From assembly GCA_047967505.1 (NCBI GenBank), contig CM106541.1: a stretch of 64,000 nucleotides of DNA; one strand, 5' to 3'. The stretch is from Dipteris shenzhenensis. Its lineage: Eukaryota; Polypodiophyta; Polypodiopsida; Gleicheniales. A program made the position numbers and the translations under genes. Shown here one piece after another: positions 10,766 to 20,011 of the stretch. The notes under the pieces are model-generated. The model did no database searches. It was not told the DNA's origin and saw nothing but the letters and a program-made list of their open reading frames with translations. Position 1 is the first letter of the stretch, and every line of letters starts with the position of its first letter.

Positions 10766-11747
10766 GAGCTCAGACTGCCCTACAGTTGTTTACAACTGCT
10801 GCGCTAAAATTTGTTGCAAGGCATCCTCTAACATTGCAATTCTGCCAGACAGTGTATGACCTGTTGGGTGCGACACCTGCAGGGTCGGTCGGACTCCCGA
10901 CTCTACGAGATCCATCCTGGAAGCTTCTTCTTCTACTTCCATTTAGGTCAATGGGGGGGGTGTGTGTTTTTAAAAATAAAAATAAAAATAAAACACCGCT
11001 TGAAACTGTAATTACAAATCGAAAGTCCAACTTTCAACTTTACACCTGACAAAGCATATATCACACTGTAACCAAAATCACTTTTCCCTATACTAGGAAA
11101 AACTCCTGCAATCCAAATTGACTCAAACACGGAGACAAATAAACAAGCAAATACTCCCACAAAGCTTAGAAGGCATAGAGAGCTCCCTGGTTATAATTCT
11201 TGCTGCATGTTCCCCTCGCATCGTGGTAAGCGATTCTTGGGCCCCATTTGTACCACAGTGTGTGCTTTACGAAATCAGCAGACATGCTTACCAGCATTTG
11301 GTCTTCTATCCATCTCTTAATGGTTTCGTTAAACCATTAAACCGACACTTGGTTCAATCGCGTCAAGATATGGTAGCCTGATACCAAATCTGTCTGCACT
11401 ATCACATAAGTGGCTCTCATCGTGCGCTGTTCGTCTTCCATACCTTCAACTCGTCAACAGCTTACGTGAACTCAACCATCCTGCGACAGCTAGTTCCATG
11501 AACTAGCTAACTAGTGCTGCGATGACGTCCGTGAACCCACAGTAACTTTGGTCGTGCGCTGCTTATCAGCTCTACCCCTGATCATTTTGTGCGCTTCTTC
11601 TCATGGAGTGCACGTCTTGTGCAATAGCTAGCTCTCGCGATTTCCAGAGGCCTTTGAAGCCAACAACTCGTAAACCTCCGCGTGCGCCACTCTGATTATC
11701 CAACGTAACTCGATGACCTGAACGATCTACTTTCCACAGATCGTACC

Positions 11748-11759
11748 GCTCTGATACCA
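11748..11759 (-). promoter_or_regulatory. G1 primer-binding site (initiator-Met tRNA)
   Basis: On the minus strand it reads TGGTATCAGAGC, the standard plant site complementary to the 3' end of initiator-Met tRNA. Two bases separate it from the LTR end at 11762. It fixes the element orientation and the LTR boundary. Confidence 0.9.
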
Positions 11760-11761
11760 AA

Positions 11762-12230
11762 TCTAACGACTTAATCTGTTTACTCCTAACTGAATCACGA
11801 TTCACGGGCACAGGCACCTCGATTTTCCTCCCAGCCAACCTCGGTGGTAGCAGGCTCTCAGCAAAAATCACATGTTACATGAAGCTCCTGCCTACTAAAT
11901 TCCACCAAGCCCCAAAATTCCCTAGATGGATCTAGTATGCCACATGTCTTCTTTCTAGGGTCCCTCCTTAATGCATCATTTACCCCTCTCTTGGGATGTC
12001 ATTGAAACCATTTGCCCCTAGGCACATTTCATGCATTTAGGTCCCTTAGCCTTAGATCCACCTAGTCTAGTGCCATGTCACCCTCACCAAGGACCTTGAC
12101 CTTTATTCCTTTTTTATCATTTACATGAAGCCCAAACAAATATAATACAAACATTGATCCTTTAAAGGAAAATGTCGACTGACCCTTCTGAGGTCATGTT
12201 ACCTCAACTTGAGCGTAACATCTTCCATCA
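11762..12230 (-). repeat. G1 5' LTR, 469 bp
   Basis: On the minus strand it starts TGTTACGCTC and ends CGTTAGA next to the primer site. The ends are therefore not the usual TG...CA. The boundary at 12230 is set by the duplication tcttc and by continuity of the LINE B2 frame. Confidence 0.8.
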
Positions 12231-12235
12231 CGTAC
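12231..12235. repeat. Target-site duplication of G1, right copy (tcttc)
   Basis: Identical to 6828-6832. Confidence 0.8.
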
Positions 12236-12422
12236 TTGGAATGGTTCATCTTCAAGTGGGAACACTCCTCAAGAAAATTCAGGGATTGGAATTACATGGG
12301 CTGCGGTAACAGCCAGTCGTACCCTCTTTCCTGAAGAGGAAGTGGTTGCACTTTTATCTTCTCCACAGACTTTAGTTTCATCTCAAGGTCGGCCTAATCC
12401 TGAGGTTGAAATGCAATCTTGA
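12236..12422 (+). pseudogene. LINE B2 ORF1, C-terminal part after G1
   Basis: It continues the frame of 6037-6832 once G1 is set aside, and runs 62 codons to a TGA at 12420-12422. It is rich in Ser, Thr, Pro and Glu, as plant LINE ORF1 tails often are. ORF2 begins some 40 bp downstream. Confidence 0.7.
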
Positions 12423-12459
12423 GTTTTTGGGTTCTCAAATGTATATACTTTGTAAATAT

Positions 12460-13567
12460 GCTGTCATACATAAAGTGTCTTACTCTCAATGTAGAGGGTC
12501 TCTATGATCCCAAGAAATGGAAGTTGGTTTGGGGTTAGTTGCATTGCAAGAGCATAAGCAGCAAGCAGCATATGTATGCTGGTCAATATGGACATTTTTC
12601 TGGCTATGAAATCTTCTATGCAGGAGAACATACTTTTTCAGGAGTGGTTTTCCTGGTGAAATATGAATTACAGCCAGTGGTTGCTCTAAATGATTGTCAA
12701 CGTAGACAGTTGATTATTCAATGTCTTATACAGGGGGAAGTTTTTGAGTTTGCTTCAGTTTATGCGCCACAATCCTCTCATAGTAGAGGTTTGATTTGAG
12801 CTCATATGCAAAGTTATCCATAGAAACAACATGCATTTATTTGTGGAGATTTTAATAATACTCCTCAACCAGGGGATAACACATCAGGTCATACTCATAT
12901 GTTAGCATCTGAACGTCAGCATTGATCTGCTTTATTGACTCAGCTCCCTCTTATTGATTTGTGGAAAGAATCACATCCTATGCTGCCTGGTTTTACCTTT
13001 CAACATAATGCTCAGTCTGCTTATCGGGCACGTTTGGATCAATGGTATAGAGTTGATCCTCAGCATTATGATTCTCTCACTGTCAATTTATGGGTGGATT
13101 ACACATTCACACATTCTGATCATGCCCCTTTGTGGTTGAGGATTGCTCTCCATGAGATACCTGATGACAGGCTTGTTCACAGAAGATTGCTTCTTGTCAA
13201 CAACAGTTATTTGCAGCATGAAGCATACAAGAATCTGGGTAAAGATGCGCTTCAGCCACTATCTCGACAGGCTACCATTGGTATTGATTTTGCCTGGGAA
13301 GCCTTTGTTACACGAATGCAAGCTATCATTCGTAGTTATGGCAAAAGTTATATGAAGACCTTGAGGGACAATGTTGCTCAGGCAAAATCTCAGTGTCAGT
13401 CTTTGACAGAGCTGAGTCATCTCAGGAATCTTTCTTATCAGGAAAATCAGATTTTATGTCAGGCAAAATATTATTTGCAATGCAATGACAATAGGAAAAT
13501 AACTAAATGGGAAACACGTGCAAGACAGAGAGCCTTTTTAGATAAAGGCTGCTCCTCTAAAGCCTAA
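12460..13567 (+). pseudogene. LINE B2 ORF2: AP endonuclease domain, broken
   Basis: The N-terminal endonuclease of ORF2, which nicks target DNA for target-primed reverse transcription. Visible landmarks are the start near 12470 (TLNVEGL), EFASVYAPQSS in 12539-12799, ICGDFNNTP near 12840, and FTHSDHAPLWLRI near 13105-13145 in the 210-codon frame 12935-13567. These correspond to the phosphodiesterase motifs of APE-type LINE endonucleases. In-frame stops near 12535, 12797 and 12925 break it. The C-terminal part of the long frame is the linker to RT. Confidence 0.8.
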
Positions 13568-13569
13568 AG

Positions 13570-14180
13570 GGCTGCATTACAGAAGGTCTTCTCAAAATAT
13601 TTGCAGGGCTTTGTTATCAGATGGTGTTTGGACTTCTTCCAGAGCAGAGCTTGCTACAGCTTGTGTTCGACATTTTTCTTCTCAGTTTGGAAAAGCAAAT
13701 TTACCCTCACAAGAGGTTATTACAGCGAGAGGAAAATTATTACAGCATGTCATTCCAATTGTCTCTTTGGCACAGGCCTTGGATTTGGAAGCTCCTTTCA
13801 CTGAACAAGAGCTAAATGATGCTGTTAAATTCTGTGGTAGATGGAAATCTCTTGGTTGGGATGGTCTCACGGTGGAATTTTTCTTGGCATTTTGGGATCT
13901 GCTGAAAATCCCTTTGCTCCAAATGATCAATACTGCTTGGCAAAATCAATGTATGCCAGATGCTTAGAAGAAAGGGTTGGTTAAACTTCTTCCCAAGAAG
14001 CTCATTTGTGAGTCATTAGTTGATTGAAGCCCATTTGTGAGTCATTAGCATATCTTGGCCATAAAGGCAAGATGATGCTTCATTTTCTTCAAGATGATCA
14101 GCCTTGGGGGGCTACTACTCCTGCATTTGGTTTTTGGCACTCTTATTTCCTTAATTCAAAAGGGATTTCAGTGATGCATT
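13570..14180 (+). pseudogene. LINE B2 ORF2: RT start joined to post-RT region (RT deleted)
   Basis: 13611-13967 encodes the segment before RT and is colinear with B1 1555-1915 (for example GVWTSSRAELATACVRHF and CGRWKSLGWDGL). After VKLLPKK near 14000 the next recognisable homology is HKGKMMLHFLQDDQPWG, which in B1 lies about 1 kb further on, past the catalytic YADD. The RT palm is therefore gone. A 17-bp direct repeat (14003-14019 and 14032-14048) sits at the junction. Homology ends near 14180. Confidence 0.75.
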
Positions 14181-15654
14181 GTTTAGCCATTTTTCAGAGC
14201 AGTTGAGGACACTCACTCTAGCACATCTTATGAAAACCTTCAATGAGTGCACAAGCTCAAGGCCTGCCCCTTTTATGATGACAAAGGTTCCAGACTTTAA
14301 AATGTTTATTGATGGTTACTTATGTGAAGGCCAGGATAAACTTATTGGACATTCAAACTTCAAAGCCACTGCATTTTCGTTTTTTCATGCACAACGCCTT
14401 TTTGTTCAACCAGCCAAACAACTAGGATCATATTTGAAGAAGGTTTTGGGGCATTTTAAAAAATGTCAACTGGCACACAAGCTAGCCAAATAAGTACTAG
14501 TCACAGACACAATCCTAAAACATGCTCCAATGTACATCTAGCAGCTATTCTCAGAGCTGTTATCAGCATTAACTACATTTGTCCCATAGATCTTGTTGAG
14601 TCTCCAGTGAACATTAATAAAACTCATACACCCAAGGCCATCGGCGACCTAAAGCAGCCATGCCTGCATAGCGCAGCTTCGTTGGCTCAGTAGCCAGTCC
14701 ACATAAGCTTCAGTGGCCTGCTTGGCCCTGCAAGCAGAATAGGGATTGCACACAGGATTGTGCCCATAAAAAGGGTGATGTCTATCTGCTCGTGGGTCAG
14801 GGAGCCAGCTATGTACATACACACGGGTCTCACAGTGATTCATGGCAATACATCTCTCGGCTACTACCTTTCCGATACAGCATGGATGCCACATAGCTTC
14901 CTACCAAACATTGGTTTTATGGAGATCAATATTTACAAATTAAAAAGATGGCTTCATTCAAAGCCTGGGCTACCCACAGATGCACCTGTTTATGCCATGC
15001 AGAGGGGAAGGTTGGACTTAGCATGTTGCTTATAGGACGTTGAGAACTTGAGACTTTAAAACCCTTGGGATATGCGGACCATTGGGATTTTCAAATGCCC
15101 CCATTTCAAGGAGATCAAACACAACTCCATTGCCTCTTCTCTTGCTTACAAACATAGCCCTACTCAAAGTCTATCACCACTTTCTGGAATAATGGGTGCA
15201 CAAGCACAACCAGAGACAAGACCTTGAGCCCCCATCCAGACACCAAGGCGCACGTACCACTCAATCACCAGACGTGCGGCTAAATTTTATTCTCTTAGTG
15301 GACCCTTGACTCTGACTAAAAGATGTCGAACTAGAGGTATTACGAGAGTGCATTGGCCAGTGCCTGAGGTACTGTAGCAGATTATCTGCATAACTACACT
15401 AGGAACAAGCACACTGCACCATCAACAACTACACTAGGAACAAGCACACTGCACCATCAACAATTCAGGATTCTGCCTATTCTATCATGTCATAAACTTT
15501 CCCTCTGTTCTAACCCAATCAGATAGACAAGACAAGCTTTGTAAACTTTTCCATACCCCAAAGAAAAATCTGTATTAAAACAGAGAACCTGCTGCCAAAC
15601 AACCAGACCAAGATGCCGTGTACCTTTGAAAGAAGAACTAGAGTACAAACGCAC
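14181..15654. other. Unassigned stretch
   Basis: No family was recognised. It contains an open frame at 14179-14493 (+, 104 codons, with DFKMFIDGYLCEGQDKL) and one at 14649-14894 (-, Cys/His-rich), neither with a motif I can name. It may be intronic or flanking DNA of the HGH1-like gene whose exons follow. A 35-bp tandem duplication is at 15392-15461. Confidence 0.4.
15392..15461. repeat. 35-bp exact tandem duplication
   Basis: Two adjacent identical 35-bp units, 15392-15426 and 15427-15461, each starting AACTACACTAGG. No further copies. Confidence 0.9.
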
Positions 15655-15724
15655 CTTCTTCCTCATGAGACTTAGTGAAAAGTCTCACAAGCTTACGCAC
15701 AAATAAACCTTCTGATTTGTCAGC
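15655..15724 (-). CDS. HGH1: HGH1-like protein, downstream exon (70 bp)
   Basis: On the minus strand this exon follows a 103-bp intron with GT...AG ends (15725-15827). It encodes 23 codons plus one base, including EGLFVRKLVRLFTKSHEEE, which resembles the segment after the ...NLTQ... block in plant HGH1 homologues. A GTGCGT donor follows at 15654 and below, so the exon would end in phase 1. I could not find the next exon further left, nor any upstream exon to the right of 16013, so the gene is a remnant or its other exons lie beyond long insertions. Confidence 0.55.
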
Positions 15725-15827
15725 CTCCTAGTTTTTCCAAAAAAAGGCATAACCGAGCTTTAATAACATCATCATAAACCACAATGATAATATGTGACTT
15801 CACTAGAAGCTGGGATCTGTCACTAAC

Positions 15828-16013
15828 CTGAAGCAATTGTCTAGCACCAGATTCCAATTGTGTGAGATTGACTAGCAGTAGAATCAACAACCTGTTTATA
15901 GCTTGCCCTGGTCTGCCTACCAGCTCCATCACCTGCTCAATGCCTTGAGCTTGTATGATTGCCTCTGCTAGTTGAGGTTCTTGTGAAAGATTCACTAAAG
16001 CTTCTGCTCCCGG
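15828..16013 (-). CDS. HGH1: HGH1-like protein, internal exon (186 bp)
   Basis: Exactly 62 codons in phase 0, bounded by an acceptor TGCTCAG at 16014-16020 and a donor GTTAGTG at 15821-15827. The peptide has the armadillo-like helical pattern of the HGH1 family, a conserved cytosolic factor linked in yeast to eEF2 folding: EALVNLSQEPQLAEAIIQ, then INRLLILLLVNLTQLESGA. Clean splice sites, matching phases and an open frame suggest selection until recently. It is the best candidate for a cellular gene here. Nearby right-hand DNA is interrupted by the C1/A2/A3 nest from 16500 on. Confidence 0.6.
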
Positions 16014-16499
16014 CTGAGCACACTCCTTCGAATTAAAAAGATTTCAACCACACGGAACACATGTTAGTTTAAATCCAGTCCTGAAATAATTATGTCCACA
16101 ACTTTCTGTCATTTGAAAATAGCAGCACCATGCTAGTTATACCGGGTGGATTACTTAATGATATTGGGTTGTGCATAAGACACCTTTTTTAAAACAAGGT
16201 GGCAAAACCACTATGTCCCTGCTTTTAATAAAGTTTTTAATGAAAGAAAGAGTACATGGATAGCAACATTTTAAAAACACTAATGACCTCTTTAACAAAG
16301 TAGCTTGACCAAAGACAAACTGGAAGGCCCCTTTGGACCAAACAACCAACCATCTCCCCAGAGTCCCTTGGCAGGGCCAAAAATTCCTCCTCTTAACCAC
16401 AATTTCACAAAAGAGAGTATTATTCATTGATGGGCATCAACTTTTTTAAAACACTTTGATGTATTGCATATACAATTCCCAAGAATATTACAATCACTA

Positions 16500-16500
<1 letters not shown>
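16014..16500. other. Presumed intron or flank of the HGH1-like gene
   Basis: AT-rich, with no open frame of interest and no recognised repeat. It is consistent with intronic DNA upstream of the exon ending at 16013. Confidence 0.35.
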
Positions 16501-16502
<2 letters not shown>

Positions 16503-16551
<49 letters not shown>

Positions 16552-16565
16552 CTCTCTCTCTCTTT
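16503..16565. repeat. TC microsatellite
   Basis: About 30 TC units with two interruptions, directly left of element C1. The right end of C1 (near 27475) also runs into TC repeats, so C1 probably inserted into this tract. Long open frames here are translated repeat. Confidence 0.9.
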
Positions 16566-16579
16566 CTCCCCCCCCATCT

Positions 16580-16732
16580 GTACCTCGACCGTACCTCTGT
16601 ACCTCGTCCGTACCTCCACACCTCGTCCGTACCTCCGTACATCTTGCATCCCCCGTCCGTACAGTCCCATCATCCATACCTCTCCCCCGTCCGTACAATC
16701 AATAAGCAGCAGCCGTACCTCTCCCTCCGTAC
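16580..16732. promoter_or_regulatory. Ten GTAC motifs at the 5' end of C1
   Basis: Ten GTAC cores occur in about 150 bp, mostly as CCGTAC, arranged as degenerate tandem units. One (16690-16698) reads TCCGTACAA and fits the SBP-box consensus TNCGTACAA. The position fits an internal promoter upstream of ORF1. Function is inferred. Confidence 0.45.
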
Positions 16733-16744
16733 CCGTTAGAAGCA

Positions 16745-16822
16745 ACTAACTAACCCTAACCCTGAGTTGGGCTAAACCCCCGACCCAACCCAGGGGTTAG
16801 GTTAAGCTAGGGGGTTCAGATA
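16745..16822. repeat. CCCTAA-containing palindromic block of family C
   Basis: It starts with two CCCTAA-type units, then alternates TTGGG with CCCAA and AACCC with GGGTT, so it can fold into a stem. The same block is at 57070-57140 in C2. It lies just before the ORF1 start. It is not a telomere. Confidence 0.6.
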
Positions 16823-16828
16823 GATAGC

Positions 16829-17236
16829 CAACTATGGACTACTAACCTACCCTTTCCTCCAAGTCCCCCTCAACTCCCTCAACATCCATCAAGACGTAGT
16901 ACTCTACAGTTGCAGCCATGACCTATGCATAGAATTACAAACAAGAAGGCTCAAAACGACCCATCCTTGGGCAACAAGATCAGATTTTTTATCTGCAGCA
17001 AGCAATGAGAGAGCTACGATTAGAACTGGCAGAAGTAAAGGCTTGACTTCACATTCTGAAAGGGCCTGGTAAGCAAGCAGTAATTGATGAGGCTGTAAAA
17101 TCTTGTAAGGATTCCCCCCCTACCCCGCAGCTAGTCTCTACAGTCAAAGATCTTGTTCACACTGAAGTACAAACTGCTAAGAAGGAAGTGATTGTGGAAG
17201 TGGACACCAAAGCATGTAAGTCAAATATTCAAGCAG
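16829..17236 (+). pseudogene. C1 ORF1, N-terminal part
   Basis: This matches 57152-57560 of C2. Stops near 16838, 16890, 16927 and 17044 break it. It covers the Ser/Pro-rich N-terminus and the start of the coiled coil (colinear with QQDQIFYLQQVVREIRLEL of C2). The frame is cut at 17236 by LINE A2 and resumes at 24540. The remaining parts are 24540-24811 and 27118-27284. Confidence 0.75.
17221..17236. repeat. Target-site duplication of LINE A2, left copy
   Basis: TCAAATATTCAAGCAG, 16 bp, repeated without mismatch at 24524-24539. Confidence 0.95.
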
Positions 17237-17269
17237 TTCAAGTTTCAGATTGTTCCGCTTCTCATCAGG

Positions 17270-17900
17270 CATTGAAGTAGCTCCTGCGAGTCCCCCTCCC
17301 TCCCTCCCGCAGCCTCTACCTCCCTACCCTCCTCCGCCTCACTCCCTCGCCCTCGCCCCACCTCACCCTCGCCGTACCCCCCTCGCACTCGCCGCACCCC
17401 CCACCCCTCGCCTCATCCCGCCTCCACGTCCTCACCCCTCGCCCCTCCGCCCCTCGCCCCTCGCCTCACCTCTCGCCTCGCCCCTCGCCCCTCGCCTCGC
17501 CCCTCCGCCCGCCCCTCGCCTCGCCCCTCCGCCCGCCCCTCGCCTCGCCCCTCCGCCTCACCTCGCCCCTCGCCTCGCCCCTCCGCCTCACCTCGCCCCT
17601 CGCCGCGCCCCTGCCCCTCGCCCCTCCGCCCCTCGCCCTTCCGCCCCGCCCCTCGCCCGTCACCCCCCCACCCTCCGCCCTCGCCCGTCACCCCCCTCCG
17701 CCCCTCCGCCCTCGCCCCTCCGCTCTCCGCCCTCGCCTCCGCCGCTGTCCCTCTCCCTCGCCTTCGACCTTCGCCTCCGCTCTCGCCTCCGACTTCCGCC
17801 CTCCGTCCCCTTCCGCCTCCGTCCCCGCCTTCACCTCCGCTTCCCCCGCCCGCCTCGATTCGTCTCGCCTCATCCTCTTCCGTCACACCCAGGCTCCATC
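17270..17900 (+). promoter_or_regulatory. C-rich, A-poor 5' UTR of LINE A2
   Basis: About 600 bp of CGCCCCTCGCC-like units, with A almost absent between 17420 and 17870. CpG is dense. The opposite strand has many GGGG runs and could form G-quadruplexes. Long open frames across it (17250 on plus, 17413-17886 on minus) are translated repeat. The homologous region of A3 is 24840-25430. It is the likely internal promoter. Confidence 0.6.
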
Positions 17901-17972
17901 CCTCATCTATCTCCCCTCCTTTTTGGTGGCAACCTCTTCTTCATCGGAGGTCTCGCAGTTTGTCTTGGCGGT

Positions 17973-18608
17973 ATGGCGGCTCCCTGCCTGGAACCGGAGG
18001 TCCAACCGGACCCTCCCTCTCCAGATGCCTACCGTGTGATCCTGACAGAGCAACAGTCGTCTCGGGTACAACAGGTCGCCAATGACTTTGCCCTTACTTC
18101 CGTCTATGGCAGAGTCATTGGACACTCTCCCTCCAGATCAGCCATCAGGGACTGGCTCCAGTCCACTCTCATGCTAGAGGACAGCCACATCGAGGAGGTG
18201 GCCCTTATGGGAAGGGGCATCTTCTGGCTTAAACTCTCCACTACGAAAGCTGCGAGCAACCTGATTGCTGGTTCCCCCACATCTGTGGACGGAAAGATCA
18301 TCATGATAGTCCCTTGGTACCGTGGATTCAGCGCAGCGGACTTTGATGCTCGTTTCCGCATACCTCGCCACCCAGTGACGCTAGTTTTTCCAGGCCTTGC
18401 TGTTGAGTTGCGGCCGATAGTCAGGGACCTGGGTTCCCACTTTGGCTGGGTGATGCATGACACTTTCGTCGACGCGCTTACTGCGGCAGGAGCTCCCCGA
18501 GTCCGTGTGGCTGTGGCAGACCCTGCGACCCTTCCTGCAGTGATTGAGATCGTGACAGATGCTGGCAGCATTACTCAGAGCATGGTAGTCACAGGACAGC
18601 CAGGCTAG
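17973..18608 (+). pseudogene. LINE A2 ORF1, N-terminal DUF4283-like part
   Basis: I take ATG 17973 as the start because the MAA start is conserved in A3 at 25440 and the sequence before it is C-rich UTR. The DUF4283-like domain spans residues about 20-140, including SVYGRVIGHSPSRSAIRDWL and IIMIVPWYRGFSAADFD. A TAG at 18606-18608 comes just before the zinc knuckle CLRCHGFGHLAAAC, which is still readable in the same frame at 18609-18650 and is followed by a TGA. Without these two stops the knuckle would be attached. ORF1 binds the element RNA. Confidence 0.8.
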
Positions 18609-18650
18609 TGCCTGAGGTGTCACGGCTTTGGGCACCTGGCTGCTGCTTGT

Positions 18651-20011
18651 CCATGATTCTCCAGCTCCTCTCGGCCCCCCCCCCTCCGCCCCCTCCCCCC
18701 TCCTCCGGGCAACCACGTCAGGAGGAGCAGAGGCAGCTGGAGTCCGATCCAGAGGTGGCTCGCGGCTGGACCGAGGTCAGAAGGAAAAGAGGAAAGAATA
18801 AGAAGTTTTCTGACAAAGGCAAGGAGACAGAGGTTACCCAACCTGCAGCAGCGCCTCAGAGACCTGACAGGCAGCCGCCCCAGCGTCCTGGGAGAGCTTC
18901 TTCTTCGACTGTAGCCCGCCCTCCGCAGCCTCAGGTCCCCCTCTCTTCCGCTCCCCAACCCCCTTCCACTCAGCCCCAGCCCCTTCACGACCCGCAGCCC
19001 CCTCTTCCCGACCCGCAGCATCAGCCCCCGCCTCTTCCTCTTCAGCTCCCTCCTCTTCCTACTCAGCCCAAGTCCCAGTTTCAGCCCCATCCCCCCTCCC
19101 CCGCCCCTCTCAGCTCTCCTGCAGTGTCAGCTGCACCGATGGCTCCTCAGCCGCGGGCAGCCCCCACTCCCCCTCCTCTGCCCCCCCCGCTAGTCGCTTC
19201 CGTGGAGTCTGAGTTGCCTACCCCTCAGCCTCCTTCCCCTTCCCCACCCCAGGCAGGGCACCCTGAGTCTACACCACCCCTGGAGCAGTCTTCCATGTCT
19301 GCTAGCCCGACCCCCTCAGTTGCAGACTCTGGCGGGCCTCAGCTTCAAGAGAGAGAGCTTCCTCGCGACTTCTACAGATCTGGTCCCTGGGATTACTTGG
19401 ATGTGGCCGACCTTGGGACCTTCCTTGCTTGCCTCGACATCAGTATCTTCCTGCTCCGTAAAGGGGCGGACGGGAAGATCGCAGCCTTGGCCTCGAGGGA
19501 TGGCCCTAGCTTTGCTTTCACCTTTCTCAGCCACGGCACCGAGACTTGGACAGACGACTCGGTCTGGGAGGCTCTCAGAGAGCAGACGCACGCTCAGATT
19601 TGCTCCTGGATAGGCCCGTCGGGTGGACAGCTTCTCGAGACTCAGTGGTTCGAGGGTGACGTGCGCCTGCGGTGGCGTTGCACCGCCAAGCGCTTTCGAT
19701 TGATTGTGATCCTCAGGCCCCCTCTGTCGTGGCCCCTTCCCTAGGACGTCAGAGCCTGGACTCCTCAGAAACTCTGAGCCTTCTACGGGATGACTACCTC
19801 AGAGATCTCGAGTTGGCTCGAGAAAGCGTTTGTCCATGGCACTAAAGGCCTCACGCCTTTGCTAAAAGTTTTGAAGAACGGGCAGGACGACCCCGCCTCC
19901 CCCTCCAAACCCTCCCAAAAGCGTCAACGCCTTCATTCCGAAATGCCAGCTTCTTCATCGACATCAGCCGCGAGCAGACAGTTGTTCGCAGCCTACCAGT
20001 CCTCATCATGA
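18651..20011 (+). pseudogene. LINE A2 ORF1, Pro/Gln-rich linker and C-terminal region
   Basis: After a frame change in the C tract near 18676, the frame continues to TAG 19744. It has RGWTEVRRKRGKNKK (a basic motif common in plant LINE ORF1), a long Pro/Gln/Ser-rich linker (residues about 80-220), then a folded-looking C-terminal part (PWDYLDVADLGTFLACLDIS, DSVWEALREQTHAQICSW). From 19745 another frame reads DSSETLSLLRDDYLRDLELA, and 19790-20011 is open in a third reading. I cannot tell which is the true C-terminus. It overlaps the ORF2 start by four bases. Confidence 0.65.

Larger units (their letters stand above)
6833..12230 (-). mobile_element. Ty3/gypsy LTR retrotransposon G1
   Basis: A minus-strand gypsy element with the order 5' LTR (11762-12230), tRNA-Met primer site, gag, protease, RT, RNase H, integrase, truncated 3' LTR (6833-7207). 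The integrase breaks off in its catalytic core and joins directly to the LTR, so the integrase C-terminus, polypurine tract and first 73 bases of the 3' LTR are deleted. The two LTRs are close to identical over the shared part apart from a 21-bp gap and a handful of substitutions, pointing to a fairly recent insertion. It lies inside ORF1 of LINE B2. Confidence 0.9.
5508..14180 (+). mobile_element. LINE B2, 5' region, ORF1 and ORF2, split by gypsy element G1
   Basis: The most complete family-B copy. It runs from just after a TG tract through a 5' leader (5508-6036), ORF1 (6037-6832 and 12236-12422) and ORF2 (about 12460-14180). G1 interrupts ORF1. Nearly the whole RT domain is missing, and the element stops matching B1 near 14180, before its 3' end. 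Removing G1 and one copy of its 5-bp duplication makes ORF1 run in one frame across the junction, which shows the order of events. Confidence 0.85.

Noticed and set aside
16424-16745. Overlapping open frames on both strands around 16.5-16.7 kb
   Set aside because: They are translations of the TC microsatellite and CCGTACC repeats; Ser-Leu or Arg-Glu runs only.
17250-17972. A long Pro/Leu/Arg-rich open frame leading into LINE A2 ORF1
   Set aside because: It is translated C-rich tract; the conserved start shared with A3 is the ATG at 17973, and the tract is open on the other strand too.
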